From JBKPNX01 sp046732855 (GTDB lineage Bacteria > Pseudomonadota > Alphaproteobacteria > Geminicoccales > Geminicoccaceae), in assembly GCA_046732855.1 (NCBI GenBank), contig JBKPNX010000042.1:50088-114087 (forward strand): a stretch of 64,000 nt of DNA. Direction: 5' to 3'. The notes under the pieces were generated by a model. It was not told the DNA's origin. It saw only the letters and a list, made by a program, of their open reading frames with translations, and did not search any database. This document shows positions 41,618 to 49,469 of this stretch, in pieces. The position numbers and the translations under genes were made by a program. Position 1 is the first letter of the stretch. The number at the start of each line of letters is the position of its first letter.

Positions 41618-42889
41618 ATGGCCGTCGTTCACGTAGTCGGGGCTGGCCTGGCCGGGCTCGCCGCGGCGGTGCGGCTTGTGCAGCGGGGTCGCCCGGTCGC
41701 GCTGTACGAGGCGGCGCAGCAGGCCGGCGGGCGCTGCCGGTCGTTCTTCGATCGCGCGCTGGAACGGGTGATCGACAACGGCAATCACCTGTTGGTGAGC
41801 GGCAATCGCAGCGCGCTTGCCTATCTCGAGGCCATCGGCGCGGCGCACGGCCTGATCGGCGCGGGGGACGCGAGCTTCCCGTTTCTCGACCTGCGGACCG
41901 GCGAGCGCTGGGTGGTCCGGCCCAATGCCGGTCCGCTGCCGTATTGGGTGCTAATGCGCTCGCGCCGCGTGCCGGGCACGCACCTTGGCGCCTATCTTGC
42001 CGCGTGGCGGCTGTGGCGCGCCGATGGGCGGCAAACGGTGGCCGACTGCCTGGGCACGGACGATGCGCTCTGGCAGCGCTTCTGGGCGCCGCTCGCCACC
42101 GCGGTGCTCAACACGCCGCCGCAGGCGGGCTCGGCCAAGCTGCTCTGGGCGGCGCTGTGGGAGAGCTTCGCCCAGGGCGCCGCCGGCTGCCGGCCGCTGG
42201 TCGCGCGGACCAGCCTCGCGGCGAGCCTGGTCGACCCGGCCCTGACATTTCTCGAGCGGCGGGGCGTCGCGGTCGCTTTCGGGCAGCGGCTGCGCGCCAT
42301 CGGTCTGGAGCATGACCGCGCGGACTGGCTGGACTTCGGGCAGCGCCGGATCGCGCTCCACCCAGGCGACCAGGTCGTCCTGGCTCTGCCTCCGGGCCAG
42401 GTTGCGACGCTGCTGCCCGGCATCGAGGTGCCGCACGCCAGCCACGCCATCGTCAACGGCCATTTCCGTCTCGCGGAGCCGGTGAGCTTACCCGGCGGTT
42501 CGGTTCTGCTGGGACTGATCGGCGGCACCGCTGAGTGGCTGTTCGTGCGCGACGAGTTGGTCAGCCTGACCGTGAGTGCCGCCGATGCGCTGGCCGACGA
42601 GCCGAGCGAAATCGTCGCGGCCCGGCTGTGGGTGGACACCGCGGCCGCGCTCGGCCTGCCCGCCCGGCCGCAGCCGCCGGTTCGCATCGTCAAGGAGCGG
42701 CGCGCCACCTTCGCCCAGACCCCGGAACAGGTCGCGAAGCGACCTTCTGCCGCGACGCGGTGGTCCAATCTGCAACTCGCGGGCGACTGGACCGCGACGG
42801 GGCTGCCGGCGACCATCGAGGGCGCGATCCGCTCGGGCGACGCGGCGGCCGACCTGATCGTTAAGCAAACGGAAACCAATAAACGGTAG
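41618..42889 (+). CDS. hpnE: Hydroxysqualene dehydroxylase HpnE (FAD-dependent)
   Basis: A 423-residue flavoprotein amine-oxidase-fold enzyme. FAD-binding VHVVGAGLAGLAAAVRLVQRG is at the start, GRCRSFFD follows, and LQLAGDWTATGLPATIEGAI is the C-terminal FAD motif. HpnE reduces hydroxysqualene to squalene, the last step before the hopene cyclase. The start ATG at 41618 lies 5 bases after hpnD. Confidence 0.93.
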   Translation: MAVVHVVGAGLAGLAAAVRLVQRGRPVALYEAAQQAGGRCRSFFDRALERVIDNGNHLLVSGNRSALAYLEAIGAAHGLIGAGDASFPFLDLRTGERWVVRPNAGPLPYWVLMRSRRVPGTHLGAYLAAWRLWRADGRQTVADCLGTDDALWQRFWAPLATAVLNTPPQAGSAKLLWAALWESFAQGAAGCRPLVARTSLAASLVDPALTFLERRGVAVAFGQRLRAIGLEHDRADWLDFGQRRIALHPGDQVVLALPPGQVATLLPGIEVPHASHAIVNGHFRLAEPVSLPGGSVLLGLIGGTAEWLFVRDELVSLTVSAADALADEPSEIVAARLWVDTAAALGLPARPQPPVRIVKERRATFAQTPEQVAKRPSAATRWSNLQLAGDWTATGLPATIEGAIRSGDAAADLIVKQTETNKR

Positions 42890-42966
42890 ATCCCCTGCCA
42901 ACCGAAAGTAGAATGCGCTCCGGCCCTGAGCGCATCGGGATCGATGGTCGCCACGAGGTGAGCACG

Positions 42967-43803
42967 ATGGGTTTCGCAGCGGATCCAACGTCAGCCCCTG
43001 CCTCTGCTGGGTCCTGGCCAGGGGCGATGGAGCTGGGCCTGCCGGGCGCCGGGGACGATGAAGCGGCGGCGTATGCGGCCGAGGGGCAGGCGATGCCACG
43101 GCCCGGCTCGGGCCGGCTGGGAGTGGTCACGGCGTTGCAGACCGAAGCCGATTGCCTGCGCCAGCTGCCAGCCGGCGGCGGACCGCTGATCCACGTGAGC
43201 GGCGGGAGCGCGCTGCGGGCCCGCGCCGGCGCCGAAGGGCTGCGCGAGAAGGGCGTGGTCGGTCTGGTCAGTTTTGGCCTCGCCATCGGCCTTGCGCCGG
43301 TGTTGCGCCCCGGGGACGTGGTGCTCGCCGACAGCGTGGTTTTGCCGAGCGGCAGGAGCATCGCGACCACAGCGGCGTGGCGCGCGGCACTGCTGCAGCG
43401 TCTCGGCGGCGGCGACTTGAAGGTGCGGGTCGCGCGGATCGCCGGCAGCGACGAGCTGCCGGCATCGGCGGCCGCCAAGCGGCGGGCGTTCCAGGCGACC
43501 TTCGCCGCCGCGCTCGACACCGACAGCCATGCGGTCGCCGAGGTCGCGGCCGCGGCAGGGCTGCCGCTCCTCGTGATCCGCGCCGTTGCCGAGCCGGCCG
43601 ACGAGATGCGGCCGGCGATTGCCGCGGCCGCGAACGGCGCCGATGGTCAGCCGCGCAGTCTGGCGGTGGTCGGCCATTTGGCCAAGCACCCGTGGGAGAT
43701 TGGCGCCGCGTGGCGCTTCTCCAAGAACGGCAGGCTGGCGCTCGAGGCGCTGCGGCGGGTTGCCTCGATCGGGCCCGGCGCGCTCGCGTTCGAGGCGGGC
43801 TGA
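42967..43803 (+). CDS. hpnG: Hopanoid-associated phosphorylase-like nucleosidase HpnG
   Basis: A 278-residue protein of the MTA/SAH nucleosidase and purine phosphorylase fold. LGVVTALQTEADCL begins the domain, VSFGLAIGLAPVLRPGDVVLAD and DTDSHAVAEVAAAAGLPLLVIRAVAE are its core. HpnG removes adenine from adenosylhopane. It follows hpnE after 77 bases; the cyclase gene hpnF, usually between them, is not here. The ATG at 42967 has a GAGGTG site. The N-terminal 45 residues are an unusual extension, so a later start is possible. Confidence 0.85.
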   Translation: MGFAADPTSAPASAGSWPGAMELGLPGAGDDEAAAYAAEGQAMPRPGSGRLGVVTALQTEADCLRQLPAGGGPLIHVSGGSALRARAGAEGLREKGVVGLVSFGLAIGLAPVLRPGDVVLADSVVLPSGRSIATTAAWRAALLQRLGGGDLKVRVARIAGSDELPASAAAKRRAFQATFAAALDTDSHAVAEVAAAAGLPLLVIRAVAEPADEMRPAIAAAANGADGQPRSLAVVGHLAKHPWEIGAAWRFSKNGRLALEALRRVASIGPGALAFEAG

Positions 43804-43989
43804 GCGACGCTCGAGCGGACCGCCTTGCGCCCCGATCGGTTCTCCGCAGCCTTCTCGGTCCTCGGCCGCGGTTCGAGGCCAGCCGAGCGGCGCTCTCCTG
43901 GAACGCCGGAGCGCCTCGATCAGCCCTGCCCGCCGGCGGCCGAGGGCTTCCGGGCGCGCACCCCTACTGGCGGGTCGAGCGGTTCCTCA

Positions 43990-44085
43990 GTCCTGTCCGG
44001 CTGATGCACTGCTGGAATCCCGGTCGTCACCTGCTGATGCACTGTTGGAGCTCAGTCCCCACCCGTTGATGCCCTGCTGCAGCCT
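43990..44085. repeat. Short repeats, about 32-bp units
   Basis: Three imperfect units beginning CTGATGCACTG or TTGATGCCCTG (near 44002, 44033 and 44065). They lie just before the larger 60-bp array. Confidence 0.6.
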
Positions 44086-44099
44086 CGAGGTCTGCAATC

Positions 44100-45290
44100 C
44101 GCCGTGGCCCCGCTGCCGTTAAACGCCTCTGAGATCACACGCCCTGATCGAGCCATTTCATCAGCCGTCGCGGCGCTGACGCTCGATCCCTCTGAGATCA
44201 CACGCCGGATTTCATCAGCCATTCGCGGCGCTGACGTTGCGGCGCCTCTGAGATCACGCGTTCGGGTCCAGTTCCATCAGCCGGGCGCCGCTGACGTTCG
44301 ATGCCCTCTGAGATCACCAAGGGTCGAGCCATTCCCTCAGCCGTCGCGGCGCGGTCGTTCGATGCCGAGATCACGCGCCGGGGTCGAGCTATTCGATCCG
44401 CCATGGCCCCGCCGGCGCTCGGCGCCTCTGCGACCCCGCGCCAGAGGGCGAGCCATTCGATCAGCCGTGGCGGCGCTGACGTTCGGCGCCTCTGAGATCA
44501 CACGCCGGATTTCATTAGCCATTGCGGCGCTGACGTTTTCGGCGCCTCTGCGACCCCGCGCTAGAGGTCGAGCCATTCGATCAGCCGTGGCCCCGCTGGC
44601 GCTCGGCGCCTCTGAGATCACGCGCCCGGATCGAGCCGTTTCATCAGCCGTCGCGGCGCTGACGTTCGATGCCGAGATCACGCGCCGGGGTGGAGCTATT
44701 CGATCCGCCGTGGCCCCGCCGGCGCTCGGCGCCTCTGCGACCGGCGCCAGAGGTCGAGTCATTCGATCAGCCGTGGCCCCGCTGGCGCTCGGTTCCTCTG
44801 AGATCACACGCCCGCATCGAGCATCTCATCAGCCGTGGCGGCGCTGACGTTCGATGCCGAGACCACGCGTCAGAGGTCGAGCCGATGCCAGCGGCTTGCG
44901 GCGCTGGCATTCGATGCTGTCGGAGGCCGCGCGCCAGGGTCTAACCCTACCATCGGCCCGCGGCCGATGGCGTTCGACCCGGCCGAGCTGCGCTCTGCCA
45001 GAGCACAAAAGGGCCGGGATCAGCCTCGGCCTGCTGGCGTCTGATGCCAGCCGTGCGCGCCTTACCGGAACAACCGGCTTGGTACCCTGACGTTTGACGC
45101 CAGCAGAGCTGCGCTCTGCCAAACGCCGCCGCGGCTGGATCGGTCCTGGCCTACTGAACGTTCGATGCCCTCTGATCGGCCGCGTCTCGTGCTATCCCGT
45201 CCGCTCGCGGTCGGCGGGCGTTCGACGCCGTCTGCCCGCAGCCGCCTGTTCTCAAAGCCCTCCAGCAGCTCGGGCCCGCTGACACTCGGC
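44100..45290. repeat. Satellite-like array of about 60-bp units
   Basis: About 19 imperfect head-to-tail units of 53-68 bases. The core consensus is CTCTGAGATCACRCGCC, then CGAGCCATTCGATCAGCC, then GTGGCGGCGCTGACGTTCG. The first dozen units (to about 44865) are well kept, the later ones decay. Units five apart match best (for example about 44370 with 44671, and 44195 with 44498), so there is a higher-order period near 300 bases. Repeats are contiguous without unique spacers, hence not a CRISPR. Long open frames on both strands are a composition effect. The array ends about 100 bases before the cobalamin riboswitch. Confidence 0.85.
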
Positions 45291-45392
45291 GCTTGGCCCG
45301 ATGGCGGCTATCCCTCAAGCGGCCCTCCACGTGAGCGGTCGCTCTACCAGAGCGTCCTATCCGCGCTTGCCTTCCGCAGTGCCGCCGCGTAG

Positions 45393-45545
45393 TTCTCTGC
45401 TTGGCGGTGACGGGAACACGGTGCGGCGTCGCCCAAGGCCGTGGCTGCCCCCGCAACTGTGAGTGGTGAGCCGGCGTCCACGTGAGGCCACCGACATCGG
45501 GCAGGCCGGGCGTCGGCGATGACCACGAGCCAGGAGACCGACCGC
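45393..45545 (+). ncRNA. Cobalamin riboswitch
   Basis: Conserved blocks of the B12-sensing RNA are present in order: GGTGACGGGAACACGGTG (45405-45422), GTGGCTGCCCCCGCAACTGT (45441-45460; core B12 box), GGCCACCGACATCGGG with pairing GGCCGGGCGTCGGC, and GAGCCAGGAGACCG (45527-45540). It lies in the 5' leader of the beta-propeller gene (ATG 45672). Binding of adenosylcobalamin normally lowers expression of B12 synthesis, uptake or B12-replacing genes. Confidence 0.92.
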
Positions 45546-45671
45546 CAGGGAATTGCCAGCGCGAAGCCGCCGGCCGGGGTGCGCCAGCGGAGAGGCTTCT
45601 CAGGTCGGCCGAGCGCTGCCTGAGCGTCGCGTCGCGATGGCATGGGCCAACCCAAGGGCGTCGAGGTCCCC

Positions 45672-46826
45672 ATGTCTCATCCCGTCCGATTGTTCGCGAT
45701 CGCCAGTCTGCTCGCCACCGGGGCCGCCGCGCCCGGCATGGCGCTGGATGCCGACGGTCCGTACGTGTACGTGCCGAATCGTGCCTCGGCCGACGTCGCG
45801 GTGATCGACAGCCGTACCGACCGGGTCGTGATGCGGCTGCCGGTCGGCAACGTGCCGCATCAGGTCGCGGTCTCGGACGTGGTGGGCAAGCTGGTCGCCA
45901 GCAATACCGCCGATGACACGATCTCGATTGTCGACCTGCCGACGCTTGCGACCCGCACCTTGCGCCTCGACCACGAGCCGGAGCACATGGAGCTCAGCCC
46001 CGATGGCGCGCTGCTCGCGGTTGGCAATATCGGCGCCGGCACGGTCTCGCTGGTCTCGCTCGTGGAGGAGCGCGAACTCGCCCGGGTCGATGGCCTGATC
46101 GAGCCGCACAATCTGACCTTCAGCCCCGACGGCGCGCTGCTTTACGTGGCCAATCTCGGCGCGAGCCACGTCAGCGTGATCGATGTCGCCAAAGCCGCGA
46201 TCATCGACCGGATCAAGATCGCCGAACCGCCGGCGCTTGCCAGCAAAGAAGCACCGGGCGCCGAGTTCCAGGGCATCATCAACGTCACCGCGACGCCCGA
46301 CGGCCGCCTCGGCTTCGCCGCGCATGGCGAGGCGAACGAGCTCGCCGTGATCGACCTGCGCACGCGCGCCGTCAAAAAGCACGTGCCCCTCGGCGAGCTG
46401 CCCTGGCGGGCCTATTCGACCGCGGACGGCCGCTTCATGCTGGTGCCCAACAACGGCGACCGTACGCTGTCCGTGATCTCGACCGCGACCCTCGACACGG
46501 TCGCCACCCTGCCCGCCGCCGAGGACGTCACCGGGGTCAACACCGGCTGGTTCGAGACCACGGCGTTCGCGCTGAGCCGGGCGGGCAGGAAGGCGGTGGT
46601 CTACGACCTCGCAACCATGGCCAGAGTAGGCGAGGTCGCCCTGCCGGGCACGCCGGAAACCGGCGTGACCACGCCGGATGGCGCCAAGCTCTACGTCGCG
46701 CTCAGCGACACGGACCAGGTGGCGGTGATCGATGTCAGGAAGCGCGAGCTGACCAAGACCATCGAGGGGGTCGGCGACGAGCCGTGGGGCGCCATGATGA
46801 CCGGCACGCTCAATTATTGTCACTGA
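45672..46826 (+). CDS. Exported YVTN/YncE-type beta-propeller protein, under a B12 riboswitch
   Basis: A 384-residue protein. The signal peptide is MSHPVRLFAIASLLATGAAA to GMA. The rest is a seven-bladed propeller built of YVTN repeats, e.g. PYVYVPNRASADVAVID, GKLVASNTADDTISIVD, ALLYVANLGASHVSVID, AKLYVALSDTDQVAVID. Cysteines are nearly absent. Propellers like this bind metals, cofactors or partners at the central channel. The riboswitch directly upstream implies a role in cobalamin or cobalt acquisition, or in a B12-dependent process. The start at 45672 gives a good signal peptide; an in-frame ATG at 45642 would add ten residues. The S41 gene overlaps or follows at once. Confidence 0.88.
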   Translation: MSHPVRLFAIASLLATGAAAPGMALDADGPYVYVPNRASADVAVIDSRTDRVVMRLPVGNVPHQVAVSDVVGKLVASNTADDTISIVDLPTLATRTLRLDHEPEHMELSPDGALLAVGNIGAGTVSLVSLVEERELARVDGLIEPHNLTFSPDGALLYVANLGASHVSVIDVAKAAIIDRIKIAEPPALASKEAPGAEFQGIINVTATPDGRLGFAAHGEANELAVIDLRTRAVKKHVPLGELPWRAYSTADGRFMLVPNNGDRTLSVISTATLDTVATLPAAEDVTGVNTGWFETTAFALSRAGRKAVVYDLATMARVGEVALPGTPETGVTTPDGAKLYVALSDTDQVAVIDVRKRELTKTIEGVGDEPWGAMMTGTLNYCH

Positions 46827-46899
46827 GCTGCGCCGGCTGAGCACGATCCTGCGGCCAAGCGCGGCGGCCAAGCTGCGACCCGCCGCGCGGCGGCTCGCC

Positions 46900-47616
46900 G
46901 TGGTCGCGCTCCTCTTGGCGCCGTGTTCGCCCACGCCCGCGGCCGAGCTGGAAGGGGCGGCGGCGCTCGGCATCGACCTCACGTTCGCGCCGTTCCTCGG
47001 CCGCGCGACGATCGGCACGATCCTGCAACGCGTGCCCCATCCGACAAGCGATCAGATCCGCTGGGCGAGCACCGAGCGCTCGGTCACGCGCACGGCAAAG
47101 CTGGGCGCCGGCCAACGCCTGGTACGTCTCGACGGGTTCGGGCGCAAGGTCGACTACGAACTGAGCGCGGCCCTGCGCGACGCCGACGCGCTGGTGCTCG
47201 ATCTGCGCCACAATCACGGCGGGGTGCTGAGGCGCATGCTGCGCATCGCGGGTCGGTTCACCGGGCCGGTGCCGGACGCGGTGCGACTGGTCAAGGCCGA
47301 TCAGGTGCGCGTGCTGCCGATCCCGCAGCCCTCCGGCGCGGTCTGGCGGGGGCGCATCACGGTCCTGGTCGGCGGCGACACGATCAGCAGCGGCGAGGTG
47401 CTGGCCGCGCTGCTCCGCCGGCACGCCGGCGCCACGGTGCTCGGCGAGCGCACCTGGGGCAAGGACTACGTGCTGCGGGTCGAGGCGATCGATCCCGAAT
47501 GGCGCGCCCTGATCCCCGACGGGCAGATCGAGGTGCCGGGCGAGATCCTGGCCGGCGGCCTGCTGCCCGACGGACCAGTTCCGGCCGACCTCGCCGCGCG
47601 CCTAAGACCCGACTGA
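46900..47616 (+). CDS. S41-family (C-terminal processing) peptidase
   Basis: A protein of about 238 residues of the tail-specific/CtpA type. Motifs: ALVLDLRHNHGGVLRRML, the nucleophile region VLVGGDTISSGEVLAALL with Ser, and TVLGERTWGKDYV with the catalytic Lys. There is no PDZ domain. The frame is open back into the propeller gene without an ATG; GTG 46900 is the first usual start and gives a short signal-like stretch with ALLLAPC, a possible lipobox. A start upstream at a rare codon would complete the signal peptide. It is probably coupled to the propeller gene and so shares B12 control. Confidence 0.8.
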   Translation: MVALLLAPCSPTPAAELEGAAALGIDLTFAPFLGRATIGTILQRVPHPTSDQIRWASTERSVTRTAKLGAGQRLVRLDGFGRKVDYELSAALRDADALVLDLRHNHGGVLRRMLRIAGRFTGPVPDAVRLVKADQVRVLPIPQPSGAVWRGRITVLVGGDTISSGEVLAALLRRHAGATVLGERTWGKDYVLRVEAIDPEWRALIPDGQIEVPGEILAGGLLPDGPVPADLAARLRPD

Positions 47617-47979
47617 AGGGCCGCCCGCACGGACGCGGCCCCTGCGGCGGTTCGCCGTCACTCAGTCGATCGCGATCGGCCTCGCTGCATTCGGCCCAGG
47701 CCGCGCCGGTGCCGAGCACCAGCGCGCCTGCGGCGGCGAGCGACGGGCGTGACCTTTCGAGAACCTCCCTGTCGTTGCGTATGGCGCTCGCTTCTAGCGA
47801 TCTACCGTCCGCCTGCTAAGGGGAAGCCGGTCGAGCCGGCTTCCGACCTTGCCTGTGCCGCCCGTTCTCCTCCTCTGGACAGCGCCGGGAGCCCGAACCG
47901 CCTTTTCAGCAGCGCCGGGGCCGCGTATCACTGGAGCGCGCGGCAGGTGCCGCACGCTCTACAACGGGTAGGGAATTCG
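47617..47979. other. Intergenic region with a fragmentary signal peptide
   Basis: About 360 bases. On the minus strand, 47690-47750 reads RPSLAAAGALVLGTGAAWAE, like a signal peptide without a start codon, possibly a relic. A hairpin is at 47822-47844. Confidence 0.35.
47822..47844. terminator. Hairpin between the S41 gene and the cyclase gene
   Basis: Perfect 9-bp stem GGAAGCCGG / CCGGCTTCC with TCGAG loop. It probably ends the B12-regulated operon, although it lies about 200 bases downstream. Confidence 0.5.
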
Positions 47980-49038
47980 ATGAGAAGCAAGACGATCGGT
48001 GCGCTCGGCTCGATCTTCGCCGTGGCGCTGGTCACTGCCGGCGGGATGGCGTTCGCCGGCAACAACCCGGTCGACGAGAAGTGGTGGCCGAGCGAGTTCG
48101 GGCCGGACGACCAGGCCGGCGCGACCAACTACATTACACCCCAAAAGCGCATCGCCGCAGCCAAGCTGGTGAAGCAGGGCAAGATCATAACCTTGGGCAT
48201 GCCCTACTCGAACTACATGCCGTTGGTGCCAGGCCGCACGTTTGCTCTGAGCATTCCGGGGGCGCCCACTCACGGCCCGCTCAACTGGCCTGGCGACAAC
48301 TTCGACCAAACCTTCATGGACGAGCTGGTGACTGCGGAAATCGGGCAGGTCGGCACGCAGTTCGATGGTCTCGCGCATCCGATGATCCACATCACCGGGG
48401 TCAAAGGGGTTCCGGACGACAACTACTTCTACAACGGCGTCCGCCTCTCTCAGGTTGAAACGCCTCGAGGAATCAAGAAGAATGGCACCGAACATGTCGG
48501 ATCGTTCTTCACGCGCGGCATTCTACTCGACATCACCGCGTTGAAGGGTGTGGACCAGCTGGAGATCGGCTACGCCGTCACCCTGGACGACTACAAGAAG
48601 GCGCTGCAGGCTCAGGGCCTCGGCGATGCCGAGCAGGGCGACGTGGTGCTGTTCCGCACCGGCTGGAACCAATGGTGGAAGGACAATCACACCGGCAACA
48701 AGAAGCCCGCGCAGATCGCCGCTGATAACGACTCATTTCGCGCCGGCGAGCCGGGTATCAGCCCGGAGGTCTGCGACTATCTTATCGAACGCAAGATCTC
48801 GATGATCGGGACGGATACGTGGGGACTCGAGCCTTACAATTTCCCCAAAGATGGCCCACCCGACTCCTTTGCCTACTGCCACATGAACCTGATCGTGCGG
48901 CACGGCATCTACAACTTCGAGAACCTTGATCTTGATACTCTGTCGCAGGATAAGGTCTACGAGTTCCTGTTCTCGTGGGCCCCGCTCAAGCTGGTCGGCG
49001 CTACCGGGTCACCCGGCAATCCGATCGCGGCGTATTGA
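47980..49038 (+). CDS. Exported cyclase-family protein (PF04199, kynurenine formamidase-like)
   Basis: A 352-residue secreted metal-dependent hydrolase. The signal peptide is RSKTIGALGSIFAVALVTAG to AFA. Conserved features: WPSEFGPDDQAGATNYIT, GTQFDGLAHP (the first half of the metal-binding motif), RGILLDITALKGVD, GDVVLFRTGWNQWW and ISMIGTDTWGLEP. Members hydrolyse formamides, isatin or other cyclic amides; the substrate is unknown. The cyclase pseudogene at 6194-7195 is a shorter, different branch. Confidence 0.9.
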   Translation: MRSKTIGALGSIFAVALVTAGGMAFAGNNPVDEKWWPSEFGPDDQAGATNYITPQKRIAAAKLVKQGKIITLGMPYSNYMPLVPGRTFALSIPGAPTHGPLNWPGDNFDQTFMDELVTAEIGQVGTQFDGLAHPMIHITGVKGVPDDNYFYNGVRLSQVETPRGIKKNGTEHVGSFFTRGILLDITALKGVDQLEIGYAVTLDDYKKALQAQGLGDAEQGDVVLFRTGWNQWWKDNHTGNKKPAQIAADNDSFRAGEPGISPEVCDYLIERKISMIGTDTWGLEPYNFPKDGPPDSFAYCHMNLIVRHGIYNFENLDLDTLSQDKVYEFLFSWAPLKLVGATGSPGNPIAAY

Positions 49039-49057
49039 CCCGACGGTTGACCACTTC

Positions 49058-49081
49058 GGAACCGGCCTCAGGGCCGGCTCC
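49058..49081. terminator. Hairpin after the cyclase gene
   Basis: GGAACCGGCC (49058-49067) pairs with GGCCGGCTCC (49072-49081) with one mismatch and a TCAG loop, 19 bases after the stop codon. Confidence 0.55.
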
Positions 49082-49190
49082 TTGCCGTTCATGGCGTTTG
49101 TGTCCGGCGGGGAGTTGCCCCGAGCGGCGGCTGCCGGCAGACTGGCAGCTACCGGAGGAGGCCGAAGCCGGCCATGAGCGGGCGCATCTC

Positions 49191-49466
49191 ATGAAGGTCA
49201 AAATCGACATCGACTGCACGCCGCAGGAGGCGCGCACCTTCTTCGGCCTGCCACAGCTCGAGCCGCTGCAGGACGCGTTGCTCGGCAAGGTCCAGGAACG
49301 CTTGACCGAATACCTCGACACGCGCGACGGCGAGGCGCTGCTCAAATTGTGGTTTCCCGCAGGCCTGCAGAATTTCGGGCAGATGCAGGAGGCGCTCTGG
49401 AAGCAGTTCCTGGGCGGGCTCTCGGGCAGCGCGGCTTCCGGCGACAAGGGCAAGGCGACGCGCTGA
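49191..49466 (+). CDS. DUF6489 small protein
   Basis: A 91-residue protein opening MKVKIDIDCTPQEARTFFGL, with QLEPLQDALLGKVQERL and a C-terminal helix AGLQNFGQMQEALWKQFL. This is a conserved alphaproteobacterial small protein (DUF6489) of unknown role, possibly related to phasin-like helical proteins. The start ATG at 49191 was chosen by the family's N-terminus; an in-frame open stretch upstream is non-coding. It converges on the acyl-CoA ligase gene with a 3-base gap. Confidence 0.8.
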   Translation: MKVKIDIDCTPQEARTFFGLPQLEPLQDALLGKVQERLTEYLDTRDGEALLKLWFPAGLQNFGQMQEALWKQFLGGLSGSAASGDKGKATR

Positions 49467-49469
49467 GAC

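Noticed and set aside
44104..44847. Open frame of 247 codons with recurring SEITR...SAVAAL pattern as a repeat protein
   Set aside because: The pattern mirrors the DNA repeat; the opposite strand is also open, there is no ribosome site or known domain, and unit lengths are not multiples of three.
44100..45290. Tandem repeats resembling a CRISPR array
   Set aside because: Units are contiguous and degenerate, with no unique spacers of constant length and no cas genes.
47690..47750. Signal-peptide-like segment on the minus strand
   Set aside because: No start codon or ribosome site and no protein after it; noted only as a possible relic.
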